Notes: generated by a model from the letters alone, not told the origin. DNA of 64,000 nucleotides from a candidate division KSB1 bacterium (GCA_034506175.1 JAPDQB010000028.1:20818-84817); one strand, 5' to 3'. Shown: positions 17,423 through 26,900, counted from the stretch's first letter. Program-made: numbers and translations.

Positions 17423-17451
17423 TCTTGTGGCTGGTTGCTTGTCTCTGGCGA

Positions 17452-17520
17452 CCAGCAACGAGCCACCAGTAAACCAGCAACGAGCCACCAGTAAACCAGC
17501 AGCGAGCCACCAGCAACCAG
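17452..17520 (+). repeat. three tandem 22-bp repeats between helicase and partner gene
   Basis: Unit CCAGCAACGAGCCACCAGTA plus AA, copies at 17452-17473, 17474-17495 and (diverged) 17496-17517. GTGGCTGGTTGCT at 17437-17449 is nearly the reverse complement of AGCAACGAGCCAC in the repeat, so a hairpin is possible. It ends just before the next ATG (17524) with no evident ribosome site. Confidence 0.85.
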
Positions 17521-17523
17521 AAT

Positions 17524-18669
17524 ATGTCTGCACAATTGATTGACACCGTCGCCGAGGTTCTCGAGCTCTCCGGCGCCGCCGTCGAAAAAAACGGCGAATA
17601 CTTGGAAGCGCTCGTTCCGGGAGACCTGGCCAAGGCCCTCCACACTCCGGAGCTGGCCAAGCTTTACTTCGATCCCGAACACGCAAAGCACGACGGCGAG
17701 CTCGTCACGTTTCAATCGGATTTTGTGGACCGGTTATTCGCGGCGATGCAGGGAACCGGTAATTATGCGCGCTTGACTCTTCACAGCTTGTATTTGAAAC
17801 AAAGCACGCGCAGCGCCGCCGAGCAGCGCTTCGCCGTGCTCAATGGCCTCGGGCGCGCCTTGGATGCGATGGAGCGGCGGCTTTCCTATGCCCAATTCAA
17901 TTTTAAATATACCGCCGTTTCCGATGAAAAAAAGGAGGGGCTGATCTCAACTATCATTAACGAACAGACACTCGCCGAGGCTTCGGATATGGCGGCGCAG
18001 CTCGGTTGGGCCGAATTCACCGAGACTTCGCATCACGCCGAATTGCCTTCGCAGGCTTTTCATGATATCTACGCTGCGGCTTGCCGATCCGTCGAAGCCG
18101 GCATTGGCCGCGAACTCTCGGAGTTCAAGAAAAGTTTGAATCGCCGGCTGCAGCGGGATATCGGCCGGCTCACCGAGTATTACGAGAGCCTTATCGCCGA
18201 GATTCGCCGCAAAATCGCGCGCCGCAGCCTAGAAGGAAAAGAGCGTGCGGATGAGGAAGCTCGTATTCGCGCGACAGAATTGGAATTGGAGCGCAAAATC
18301 GTCGACCAGCGCGAGAAATACGCCATGAAGATCAACGTCGAGCCGGTCAATTTCATGCGAATTTTTATGCCGGTGATGGCGGTCAATTTTGAAATTCGTT
18401 TCCGCAAGGCGGTTCGTGAAATCCCCTTGATTTGGAATCCGTTGACGAAAGATTTTGAGACGCTGGTTTGCCAGGGCTGTGCCGCCGGACTTTTTCGTTT
18501 TTATGTTTGCGAAGAGAAACTGCACACTGTTTGCGCCGATTGTTTTAAATGCCCCGGCTGCGGCAGAAACGTTTGCCGCGCCTGCCATCCCAAGAAATGT
18601 CCGAAATGTGGCATGGCATATCAAAATGGTTCTGAGTATCGTCAGTCATCCGTAATCAGTAATTCGTAA
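17524..18669 (+). CDS. uncharacterised helicase-linked protein with C-terminal cysteine-rich zinc-ribbon-like domain
   Basis: 381-residue soluble protein of unknown family. The first 200 residues are helical. Residues about 205-285 form a charged, probably coiled-coil stretch (RRLQRDIGRLTEYYE, KIARRSLEGKERADEEAR). The last 65 residues hold at least six paired cysteines (CQGC, CADC, CPGC, CRAC, CPKC), forming probably two zinc ribbons. It follows the SNF2 helicase on the same strand 101 bp later, and no other gene is in the unit. Zinc ribbons and the coiled coil suggest a nucleic-acid or protein adaptor for the helicase. This is inference. Confidence 0.75.
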   Translation: MSAQLIDTVAEVLELSGAAVEKNGEYLEALVPGDLAKALHTPELAKLYFDPEHAKHDGELVTFQSDFVDRLFAAMQGTGNYARLTLHSLYLKQSTRSAAEQRFAVLNGLGRALDAMERRLSYAQFNFKYTAVSDEKKEGLISTIINEQTLAEASDMAAQLGWAEFTETSHHAELPSQAFHDIYAAACRSVEAGIGRELSEFKKSLNRRLQRDIGRLTEYYESLIAEIRRKIARRSLEGKERADEEARIRATELELERKIVDQREKYAMKINVEPVNFMRIFMPVMAVNFEIRFRKAVREIPLIWNPLTKDFETLVCQGCAAGLFRFYVCEEKLHTVCADCFKCPGCGRNVCRACHPKKCPKCGMAYQNGSEYRQSSVISNS

Positions 18670-18675
18670 CCTATA

Positions 18676-18716
18676 ACCGGCAACGAGCAACAAGCAACGA
18701 GCGACCAGCAACAAGA
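18676..18716 (+). repeat. degenerate GCAACGAGC/GCAACAAG repeats
   Basis: After the cysteine-rich gene the sequence reads GGCAACGAGCAACAAGCAAC then GAGCGACCAGCAACAAG. It is built from the same GCAACRAGC words as the tandem repeat at 17452-17520, so the helicase partner gene is flanked on both sides by related simple repeats. Confidence 0.55.
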
Positions 18717-18726
18717 AAGGAAACTC

Positions 18727-19563
18727 ATGTCCGAACGTTTAATTCGCGTTGGCCACAGCCCCGATCCTGATGATGCGTTTATGTTTTACGGCTTGGCCAG
18801 CGGGAAGGTGAAAATCGACGGGGTTCGCATCGAACACGTGATGGAAGATATTCAATCATTGAACGAGCGTGCGCTGCGGGCGGAGCTGGAAGTCACCGCG
18901 ATTTCGGCGCATGCGTTCGTGCAGGCGGCGGAGCATTACTGGATCATGCGCGCCGGCGCCAGCATGGGCGAAGGCTACGGCCCGATCATCGTCGCGAAGA
19001 AAAACTACAGTCTCAAAGATTTGCGCGGCAGAGTGGTCGCCACGCCGGGGCGCCTCACCACGGCAAATTTGCTGTTTAAAATTTACACCGACGGCATCGA
19101 TAATATCGACGTGCCCTTCGATCGAATCATCGAGGTTGTGCAGGCCGGCGACGTTGCCGCCGGCTTGCTGATTCACGAAGGGCAAATTACCTACAAGGAA
19201 ATGGGCCTGCACAAGGTGATGGATTTCGGCGAAGTGTGGCAGAAAGATTCCGGCGGCCTGCCGCTGCCGCTCGGCCTCGATGTGGTGCGCAAAGATTTGG
19301 GCGAAGCTTTGGCGCGGCAACTTTCCAAGGCGCTGCAAGACAGCATTCATTACGGCTATCAGCATCAAGACGAGGCGATTCCCTATGCGCTCGAATTTGG
19401 CCGCGGTATCGACGCCGCGCTCGGCGCAAAATTCGTGAAAATGTACGTCAACGAGGTCACGCTCGACATGGGCGAGCGCGGCAAAAAAGCGCTGCAGCTT
19501 TTGTTTGAGCGGGCGCATCAGAAGAAGTTGATTGCGACATGCCCGGCCATTGAGCTTTATTGA
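18727..19563 (+). CDS. mqnD: 1,4-dihydroxy-6-naphthoate synthase (futalosine pathway of menaquinone)
   Basis: 278-residue periplasmic-binding-protein-fold enzyme that converts cyclic de-hypoxanthine futalosine to 1,4-dihydroxy-6-naphthoate. MqnD features: GHSPDPDDAFMFYGLASGK (residues 9-27, cognate of the usual SPCPNDTF), the DIQSLNERAL segment, the GYGPII strand, AAGLLIHEGQITY and a PLPLG loop. The related chorismate dehydratase MqnA lacks this pattern. Start has a good AAGG site. No other mqn gene is present. A 90-bp diverged copy of its 3' end lies 1.5 kb downstream. Confidence 0.92.
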   Translation: MSERLIRVGHSPDPDDAFMFYGLASGKVKIDGVRIEHVMEDIQSLNERALRAELEVTAISAHAFVQAAEHYWIMRAGASMGEGYGPIIVAKKNYSLKDLRGRVVATPGRLTTANLLFKIYTDGIDNIDVPFDRIIEVVQAGDVAAGLLIHEGQITYKEMGLHKVMDFGEVWQKDSGGLPLPLGLDVVRKDLGEALARQLSKALQDSIHYGYQHQDEAIPYALEFGRGIDAALGAKFVKMYVNEVTLDMGERGKKALQLLFERAHQKKLIATCPAIELY

Positions 19564-19646
19564 ATACGAAAGGCTTGACTTTTTCAGTAAATTTTATCAT
19601 ATTGCAGTGCAATTTAATCAAACCTATAATCAAATAGCATTGCAGT

Positions 19647-21059
19647 ATGATCAACGAGCAGGTGTTTTTCGCCCTAAATCCCTGGCAAGCATTGTCCAAA
19701 AGCAGTTCGCCGTGGAAAGTTGAACAGGGGTTGGTTCAGCGCGCCGGCGCAAACCGGCTTATCAAGCAATTGGATGGCGCTTCTATCCAGGTTGTAACGG
19801 GTGCCCGCAGAACCGGCAAAACCATTTTGCTGCATCAGTGCATCGATCATTTACTGCACAACGCGAATGTAGCTCCAAAAAATATTTTCTATTTGAATTT
19901 TGATGACCTCGCTTTTCGCAGCCAGCTTAAAAGCAACCCGCATCTGCTCCTGGAAATTGTCGAACTGTTCAGCGGCAAAGCCCTCGCAGAGCATTCGGCG
20001 CCCATTTATCTGTTTCTGGATGAAGTACAAAAATTTCCGGCGTATTTCGATCAGCTTAAACTGTACTACGATACGTTTCGGCCAAAGCTGCGTCTGATTC
20101 TATCGGGTTCCGCTGCTCTCGAGATTGGCTCGCAGACCGCTGAAACGTTTGCCGGCCGCTTGCAGCAAACCCGTCTTTTCCCCTTTTCCGTCAAAGAAAT
20201 CATCCATCATCAATTTCCCGAGTTGCCGTTGCCTTCCGTGCTCCAGCAGTTAAGCGAAGACAATTTTGTGGAGCAGGAGCTGCGGAAGATACAGGCCGAT
20301 TCGCTGTCGTTGCAGCCGAAAATACGATTACTCTTGCGCCGAGCTCTGGTCAATGGATTGTTGCCGGAAGTTTATCTGGCCGAGAATGAAGCGCGAAAAC
20401 TCGATTACGTAAGGCAATATCGCATGACTTATCTTGAGCGAGACATACGCAGCCTTGCGCAAGTCGGCAATTTGGAAGAGTTTACTCATTTGTTGGACTT
20501 GTTGATCCTCCAAATCGGCAGTTTGTTGGATAAAACCCGGTTGGCGAGCGATCTGGGAATTGCCCAAAATACAGTCAGGAAATATATCGGTATTCTCGAA
20601 CAAACGTTTTTGCTCGAACAAGTCCGGCCGTACGTGGGGCACATCCGCAAACGCCTGGTCAAGTCGCCGAAAACGTATTTTTTTGACGTCGGCTTTTTCG
20701 GACCGGTAAGCGGGTTGAACACCTACGAGTTGCTCGAAAAGAACGGCAAGATCGGCGCGGTCTTCGAAAATTTGTGTTTAAATGAGCTGCGTAAAACCAT
20801 CTCCGTCGGCGGGCAATTTCCCACGATTCATTTTTGGCGAACTCCAGCCGGTGCCGAAGTCGATTTTGTCATTGAAACGAAGCGCCATTTGATTCCGATC
20901 GAAGTCAAGCTCAGTGAGTCCTGCGGGCAAATGGACGTGAAGAATCTGCTCAAATTCAAAGCCGATTATGCAAATCAAGTGCGCGACATGATTTTGCTTT
21001 ATAACGGCGTTTTCAAATATAGCGACAATATTATTTTTTTGCCACTCTGGATGCTCTGA
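19647..21059 (+). CDS. DUF4143-type AAA ATPase
   Basis: 470-residue ATPase of the AAA/DUF4143 family, widespread but without a settled function and often found in accessory DNA. Walker A TGARRTGKT (51-59), Walker B YLFLDEVQ (121-128), a GSAAL sensor region and then the DUF4143 winged-helix/nuclease-like C-terminal part (YLERDIRSL, DFVIETKRHLIPIEVKLS with a D..E.K endonuclease-like spacing). The leader before the gene is AT-rich, with repeats of ATTGCAGT. It sits between intact mqnD and a diverged copy of the mqnD 3' end, so it is likely an inserted gene. Confidence 0.88.
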   Translation: MINEQVFFALNPWQALSKSSSPWKVEQGLVQRAGANRLIKQLDGASIQVVTGARRTGKTILLHQCIDHLLHNANVAPKNIFYLNFDDLAFRSQLKSNPHLLLEIVELFSGKALAEHSAPIYLFLDEVQKFPAYFDQLKLYYDTFRPKLRLILSGSAALEIGSQTAETFAGRLQQTRLFPFSVKEIIHHQFPELPLPSVLQQLSEDNFVEQELRKIQADSLSLQPKIRLLLRRALVNGLLPEVYLAENEARKLDYVRQYRMTYLERDIRSLAQVGNLEEFTHLLDLLILQIGSLLDKTRLASDLGIAQNTVRKYIGILEQTFLLEQVRPYVGHIRKRLVKSPKTYFFDVGFFGPVSGLNTYELLEKNGKIGAVFENLCLNELRKTISVGGQFPTIHFWRTPAGAEVDFVIETKRHLIPIEVKLSESCGQMDVKNLLKFKADYANQVRDMILLYNGVFKYSDNIIFLPLWML

Positions 21060-21068
21060 CGATTAGTC

Positions 21069-21158
21069 GAGCGCGGCAAACAGGCGCTGCCGCTTTTGTT
21101 CGAGCAGGCGTATCAGAAGAAGTTGGTTGCGACAAAGCCGGTGGTGGAGTTGTATTGA
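21069..21158 (+). pseudogene. diverged duplicate of the mqnD 3' end
   Basis: Thirty codons that read ERGKQALPLLFEQAYQKK and end in VVELY plus stop, matching the end of mqnD at 19474-19563 (ERGKKALQLLFERAHQKK ... AIELY). By hand count 74 of 90 nucleotides agree (about 82%). There is no start codon. It probably represents the displaced tail of mqnD or the remnant of a second copy, separated from the intact gene by the DUF4143 ATPase. Confidence 0.8.
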
Positions 21159-21187
21159 GATGGCATAAACTTTTGGGGAGAGTGCCG

Positions 21188-21376
21188 ATGATTCAACGAC
21201 TTCGCAAGCTGCTGATCAAATTTCTGGCCTGGCTGTTGGGCAATAAAACTGAATTGCCGCCGACTTCGCAACAAGCTTCACAACCAGCTTCTCTACCACA
21301 ACCGGTTCCAGTGGCGAAGATTCTCGGCAGGAACTCAGAGAGCAACTATTCAGCGCGATCGATATTTAAAAAATAG
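21188..21376 (+). CDS. hypothetical 62-residue protein with one membrane helix
   Basis: Short ORF starting ATG 21188 with GGGGAG about 9 nt upstream. It begins MIQRLRKLLIKFLAWLLG (basic hydrophobic helix) and continues into a Ser/Gln/Pro-rich tail. No known family. A longer in-frame TTG start at 21155 overlaps the mqnD remnant. Moderately credible; it may be non-coding. Confidence 0.4.
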   Translation: MIQRLRKLLIKFLAWLLGNKTELPPTSQQASQPASLPQPVPVAKILGRNSESNYSARSIFKK

Positions 21377-21421
21377 CGCAAGAAGATCATGCCTTGACGA
21401 AAAAAACGAGGAGAACGGATT

Positions 21422-22198
21422 ATGGATTTAGGCCTGAACGGAAAAGTCGCCCTCATCACCGGCGCCAGCCGCGGCATCGGCAAAGGCATTGCGCTCGGCT
21501 TGGCGGCGGAGGGATGCCATGTCGCGATCTGCGCGCGAAATCGCGAGCCGCTCGAAGCGGCAGCGGCGGAGATTCGTGCAAAAAATGTCGAGGCGCTGGC
21601 TTTGCCGCTTGATGTCACGCGGGCGGACGAAGTCGAGCAACTCGTGCATCAAACCAAAGAAAAATTCGGCAAAATTGATATTCTCGTCAACAACGTCGGC
21701 GGCAATCGCCGCAACCCCTTTGAGAAAACCACGGATGAGGATTGGGAGACGATCATCAACCTGAATTTGACAGCGCATGTTCGCACGAGCCGCGCGGTGA
21801 TTCCATTCATGCGCGCGCAAAACAGCGGGGTGATTTTGTTTATTTCTTCGATCTTCGGCCGGGAATCCGGCGGCGCGAATCTTTCGATTTACAACACGAC
21901 GAAATCGGCGCTGATCAGCCTGGCCAAAATCATGGCGGTCGAGTTGGCGCCACACAACATTCGAGTGAATAGCATTGCCCCGGGGTCGATTCGTTTTCCG
22001 GGCGGGAGTTGGGATAAGCGCTGTTTGGAGGATCCGGAGGGCATGAAAGCGTTTGTGGCGAGAGAAATGCCGTTAGGGAGATTCGGCACGGTGGAAGAAG
22101 TGGCGAATGTCGCCGTTTTTCTCGCCTCAGCGCGCGCCAGCCTCGTCACCGGCGCCTGCATCAACGTCGATGGCGGCCAGTCGCGGTCGCTGATTTAG
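21422..22198 (+). CDS. short-chain dehydrogenase/reductase (FabG-like)
   Basis: 258-residue NAD(P)-dependent oxidoreductase. TGASRGIG dinucleotide loop (13-20), ILVNNVGG (87-94), the catalytic triad Ser-Tyr-Lys (SSIFG near 142, YNTTK at 157-161) and the C-terminal LVTGACINVDGGQS. It is close to 3-oxoacyl-ACP reductase and glucose-dehydrogenase-like SDRs, but no fatty-acid gene is nearby, so the substrate is unknown. Start ATG 21422. Confidence 0.9.
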   Translation: MDLGLNGKVALITGASRGIGKGIALGLAAEGCHVAICARNREPLEAAAAEIRAKNVEALALPLDVTRADEVEQLVHQTKEKFGKIDILVNNVGGNRRNPFEKTTDEDWETIINLNLTAHVRTSRAVIPFMRAQNSGVILFISSIFGRESGGANLSIYNTTKSALISLAKIMAVELAPHNIRVNSIAPGSIRFPGGSWDKRCLEDPEGMKAFVAREMPLGRFGTVEEVANVAVFLASARASLVTGACINVDGGQSRSLI

Positions 22199-22366
22199 CC
22201 AAGCGTTGGCCAATACCGGTTTTTATTAGGTATTGAGAAAGCAGGGCGCGTAACTATTTTTTAAAAGCGCCGTTTGAGAATCGTACGTTTTTCCGCAAAA
22301 GAGGGCGATGGACGGTACCTTGCAAGTGTTGTTTTTATCCACCGACTCAGCAGATCAAAAAAACGC
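22199..22366. other. intergenic region, no gene seen
   Basis: From the SDR stop to the promoter at 22367. AT-rich, with no ORF, hairpin or repeat I can support apart from a weak GGTATTG/CAATACC dyad near 22212-22237. Confidence 0.4.
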
Positions 22367-22395
22367 TTGACAATCTCGCGCTGAATTTTTATCTT
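22367..22395 (+). promoter_or_regulatory. probable sigma-70 promoter for the PorV-family gene
   Basis: TTGACA (22367-22372), 17-bp spacer, TATCTT (22390-22395). The start of transcription would be near 22402, giving a leader of about 290 nt before the ATG at 22696. Confidence 0.55.
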
Positions 22396-22550
22396 ATTGT
22401 ACTTTAGTTCGACACAAAATTTCAGGAGTGTGCTTATAAAACATTCGCTATCGGGTTTTGGCTGTTCGTTGTAATTTTAAAAGTCATTGTCTGCCGCGCG
22501 AGCGGCGGATAAAAATCCCCTTTAGCGGGTGTTTTTGGCATAAGCTTTTT

Positions 22551-22660
22551 AAACCGAAACGACGAGCCGGTGAAGTCACGAAACGGCTCGGAGGGCACTG
22601 GACGATGCGCCCCGCCAGGCGGGGTAATGCCAAAGACAAGCCCGCGTTTTCGGTTTTTTT
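22551..22660 (+). promoter_or_regulatory. structured leader RNA upstream of the PorV-family gene
   Basis: Within the long leader, AAACCGAAA (22551-22559) can pair with TTTCGGTTT (22648-22656), closing a multi-branched fold. Inside it are GAGCCG/CGGCTC (22564-22569, 22584-22589) and CCCCGCC A GGCGGGG (22610-22624), plus a possible GGCA/TGCC helix. The closing helix is followed by a T8 run, so it could act as a terminator or switch. I do not recognise a known riboswitch class. Type and ligand are inference. Confidence 0.4.
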
Positions 22661-22695
22661 GTTTTAGGGCAAAATTTTTTAGCGGAGATTCTCAG

Positions 22696-23757
22696 ATGAA
22701 AAAGTTGATGTGTTCCCTCGTCGCGTTGGCGCTGTCTCTCCCGATGACTCCGGCGTTGGCGCAAGGCCCCGGCAGCAGCGGTGTTCTGTTTCTTTTGATC
22801 ACGCCCGGCGCGCGCGCCGCCGGCATGGGCGAATCGTTCGTGAGCATCGCGGACGACGCCACCGCGACCTACTGGAACCCGGCCGGTTTGGCGTTTCAGG
22901 AAGGCACGGAAATTTCGTTGATGCATTCCAACTGGCTGCCACAACTGGCCCCCGATCTGTATTATGATTACGCCACGGTCCGGCACAGCTTGGGCCCGAT
23001 CGGCACCGCCGGCTTGTCGGTCACGTTCATCAATTTGGGCGAGCAAACCATCACCGGCGAGCTGGATCCGACGCCGCTCGGCACCTTCAGCAGCTACGAG
23101 CTGGCGGTGGCCGGCAGCTTCGGCAGCAAGCTCACGGCCAACAGCGCCGCCGGCGTGACGCTCAAATTTATTTACAGCAACCTGGCGCCGCAAGTGAGCA
23201 ACACGGCTCAAAAAGGCGATGGACGCGCCACGGCCTTTGCTGTCGATATCGGATATCTGCACAAAAATTTTCTGCTCGACCGCATGAACTTCGGCGTCAA
23301 TTTGACCAACCTCGGCCCGAAGATTACCTACATTGACGCGGCGCAGGCCGATCCGCTGCCGACGAATTTGCGACTGGGTTTCAGCTATCAACTGCTGAAG
23401 CAGGAATTCAACAGCCTGCTGCTTACCACGGAATTTGACCGCCTGCTGGTGTCGATTCCGAAAAAGGGTAAGAAGGCCGATCCGGTTTACAAGGCGTTGT
23501 TCACCGCCTGGACCGACGAAAATTTCAAGCAGGAAATCAAGCATATCATTTATAACGTCGGCGCCGAGTATTGGTACAACAACCTGCTCGCCTTGCGCGC
23601 CGGTTACCATTACGACGAGATCGGCAAGGTCAAATACATTTCCGCCGGCGCCGGGTTGAAATACTCGCTCTATCGCCTCGACTTTGGTTACGTCTCCGCC
23701 GGCGAAGGCCATCCGCTCAGCGACACCATGCGCTTCTCGCTGACCTTCGGCATCTAA
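22696..23757 (+). CDS. PorV/PorQ-family outer-membrane protein (T9SS-associated)
   Basis: 353-residue outer-membrane beta-barrel of the PorV/UPF0164 family. Signal peptide MKKLMCSLVALALSLPMTPA..ALA. The mature N-terminus has the family motif: GSSGVLFLLITPGARAAGMG, then DDATATYWNPAGLA. PorV acts as the shuttle that carries CTD-tagged substrates to the T9SS attachment complex, and this window has three such substrates. The start at 22696 (MKKLMC) has GGAG upstream; an in-frame ATG at 22570 lies inside the leader. The next gene encodes a CTD-tagged protein. Confidence 0.88.
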   Translation: MKKLMCSLVALALSLPMTPALAQGPGSSGVLFLLITPGARAAGMGESFVSIADDATATYWNPAGLAFQEGTEISLMHSNWLPQLAPDLYYDYATVRHSLGPIGTAGLSVTFINLGEQTITGELDPTPLGTFSSYELAVAGSFGSKLTANSAAGVTLKFIYSNLAPQVSNTAQKGDGRATAFAVDIGYLHKNFLLDRMNFGVNLTNLGPKITYIDAAQADPLPTNLRLGFSYQLLKQEFNSLLLTTEFDRLLVSIPKKGKKADPVYKALFTAWTDENFKQEIKHIIYNVGAEYWYNNLLALRAGYHYDEIGKVKYISAGAGLKYSLYRLDFGYVSAGEGHPLSDTMRFSLTFGI

Positions 23758-23768
23758 GCGGCGCCTTT

Positions 23769-23842
23769 CGTCCACTAAATTGGAACTCCCACAGAAAAAG
23801 ATTTTGATTATTTTTTCAGTGGGAGTTCTCATTCAATGGGCG
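23769..23842 (+). terminator. two-tier hairpin, terminator-like, after the PorV-family gene
   Basis: Inner stem GAACTCCCAC (23783-23792) with GTGGGAGTTC (23819-23828), loop rich in A and T. An outer imperfect stem pairs CGTCCACTAAATT (23769-23781) with ATTCAATGGGCG (23831-23842). It lies between the PorV-family gene and the degenerate M6-like gene. Sequence and design match the hairpin at 44644-44715 and resemble those at 31673 and 32708. Confidence 0.75.
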
Positions 23843-23908
23843 ATTTTCCGTATTGATTTTTCCTCGCTTCCTCATCATAAACTGATGTTCCCGCAGATGA
23901 TCGCATGT

Positions 23909-26900
23909 ATGCCAAGAAGAATTGTTGGAATTTTTTCGCTCGGGATTTGCGTTTGTCTTTTTCGCGTCTCAACCGTTTCCGCTTTCATTCCGCAGAGTTC
24001 TGCTCATAAATCCCTCAAAAGCCAGTATCGCCATTCGCAGCCCGGCGCGCGTCTCCAGCTCCAATCGCGGCTTGGAGAAACCGCCGCCGATACGCTCGAT
24101 ATTCTCGCCATCCGCGTCGATTTCAAGCGCGACACGATTCCGCAAACCACCGGCGACGGGCGCTTCGTGCTCACCGCTTCGGATAAAAACATCATCGATG
24201 CGCCGCCGCATAACCGCGCCTATTTTGAAGCGCAGCTCCTGGCGCTGAAAAATTATTTTGCCAGCGTTTCACGCGGCAAATTGATTTTACGCTATCAGGT
24301 TTTTCCCGCCGGCAGCGATGAGGCCTATCATCTCGACCAGCCGATGAATTATTACGGCCCGGGCCGCCGCGATCCCAACAGCGACAAGCGGCTCGCCGAG
24401 CTTTTTCAAGACGGCTTTAAAAAGGCGGATGCCGCCGGCGCGATTGACTTTTCCAAATTCGACAGTTTCATTCTTTTTCACGCTGGCGTCGGCGAGGATT
24501 TTGCCGATGAGCTCGACGCCACGCCGAACGACATTCCCAGCGCGTTTTTGACGCTGGAGGATTTGCGAAAAAATCTCGGCAACGGCGATCCGAATTACAA
24601 GGGCGTTTCCGTTCGCAACGGCAACTTTTTCATTCCAGACGGCATCATTTTGCCGGAGACGCAGAGCCGCGAAATTCCCGGCCGCGGGCTTGTTGAGTTC
24701 GGTTTGTTGGGAACAACCGCGCTGATGTTCGGCCATCAAATCGGCCTGCCCAATCTTTTCAACACCGACAACGGCACCCCGGGCATCGGCTTCTGGGGCT
24801 TGATGGATCAAGGCAGCAACAATTTTCAAGGCCTGCTGCCGGCGCAGCCCGAAGCCTGGTCGAAAGTTTTTCTCGGATGGGAAAAACCGATTGTGGTGAC
24901 GCAGGGCGAAAATCTGGAAGTTGCCGCGGCGCTGCACGCGAATCCCAACAAAATTTACAAAATTCCGATCACCGACACTGAATATTTTTTAATTGAAAAC
25001 CGGCAGCGCGACGTCGACGGCAACCGCATTGCCATCGGCCGCGATGTCAACGGCACGCGCGTCGAATTTAAAGAAACCGGTTTCATTGGGGCTGCTCAAT
25101 CCATTGGTGTGATTACGCAGGTTGATGAATATGATTTCGGCCTGCCCTATGCGCTCGATGCAAACAACCGCGCCCAGCCGGGCTGCGGGATTTTGATCTG
25201 GCACATCGACGAGGACATCATTCGCCGGAATTATGCGAGCAACCGCGTCAACGCTGATCGCGAGCGCCGCGGCGTCGATCTCGAAGAGGCCGACGGCGCG
25301 CAGGACATTGGCCGCGTCTACGGTTTTCTCGATCCCGGTTCCGGCAGCGAAAACGGTGTGGCTGAAGATGCGTGGTGGAAGAGCAACCCGGTGATCACGC
25401 GGTTTTTGCGCCCGAACAAACCGGTTGAGTTCGGCCCGAATACCATGCCGAGCACCGCCTCCAATTCCGGCGGCCAGACCGGCATCGTCATCACGAATTT
25501 TTCCGAGATTCTGCCGGTGATGACGTTTTCCGTGCGCAACGTGTTGCAGGTCGCGAATTTCCCTCAATACGTGAGCGGCCAGCCCAATACGCTGCCGCCG
25601 CTGTTAGCCGACCTCACCGGCGACGGCAAGCTCGACATCGTTGTCGCGACCACTGCCGGAGAAATTCTCGCCTGGCAGGCCGATGGCCGCAAAGTCATCG
25701 ACAATCTCGACGTCGCCACGGTTGTTCAGCCCAACGGCATATCCGCAACGATTCCGAAAGCGACGTTTGCGGTTTTGGGCGATTCGCTTTTTGCGCCGCC
25801 GGTACTCGTCGATCTGAACCGCGATGACCGCGCCGAAGTTTTGACGGCGGGCAAAGACGGCAAGCTGCGCGCCTGGTACGCCAGCGATGCGAACCTCGAT
25901 GGCCGCGCCGATTTGTTGTGGCAAGTCGATCTTGGCGCGCCGAGCCGCGCCAACATTGCGGTGCGCATTGACAGCGGCTATATTTTTTGTGGCACCGAAA
26001 ACGGCCGGCTTTTCAATTTATTTTTCAACGGTGCACGGCGCTGGTTTGCGCCGACGAATATGCGCATTCGAGGCATCAGCCTGTTTAACCAAAATAATTT
26101 TGCGGTCACGTTTGCCAAAGAAGGCTTGCTGTTGTTCACGAATTTCGGCATTCCTCTAACTTCGGGCGCGCCGAATATTGGAAAGGTTGATTTTTCCGAA
26201 GCGGTGGCCGTGGCGGATCTTGATAACGACGGCAATCGCGAAATCGTTTTTCGCGACGCCACTTCGCTGCAGGCCGCCGACTTGCGAATCTCCGCCCCGA
26301 AAGGTTTTCCGATTTCCCTCGCCGGCCAGGAAAAATCCGGCGTGGCGATTGGCGACATCAACAACGACGGCCGCAAAGAAATTGTGCTGGTTGCCAAAAA
26401 TCAGTTGTACGCCTACAATTTCAACGGCGTGTTGACGGAAAATTTTCCGCTCGCCATCAGCCTGGCCCCAAATGCCAAATTGCAAAATCCGCTGACCCCG
26501 ATCATTGCCGACGCCGACGGTGACGGAGTGCAGGACGTTCTGATTGCCGGCGTCGACGGCAATGTTTACGCCTATCGCCGCGATGGTGCGCTGGTTGCCG
26601 GTTTTCCGCTGGCGATGAGCGGCGCCGGTCTCGGCAGCCTCGCCGCCGCGGATCTTGACGGCGACGGCAAGCTCGAGCTGGTCGGCGTGTCAGGCAACGG
26701 TTACGTGCATGTGTGGCGCTTGCCATCGAGCAGCAACAAAGCCGACTGGCCGATGTATCATCACGACGCGGCGCAGACGAGTTTAAATGCGGCAAGAGAA
26801 ACGCCGATAGTTGTTGCCGACAATTTGATGCCGGCCAAATCGGTTTATAATTATCCGAATCCGACGGTGGGAAACGCCACGACGATTCGCTACCGCTTGA

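Noticed and set aside
17452..17520. Possible CRISPR array (22-bp units)
   Set aside because: Units are directly adjacent with no unique spacers, only three copies, and no cas gene is in the window.
22551..22660. Known riboswitch class (cobalamin or c-di-GMP) in the leader
   Set aside because: Conserved core words of these classes (such as GCCACTG or the GCAAACC/ACGCAAAGCC pair) are not found, so only a generic structured leader is claimed.
22576..23832. Long minus-strand frame over the PorV-family gene
   Set aside because: Shadow of the real gene; low-complexity composition and no start or motif.
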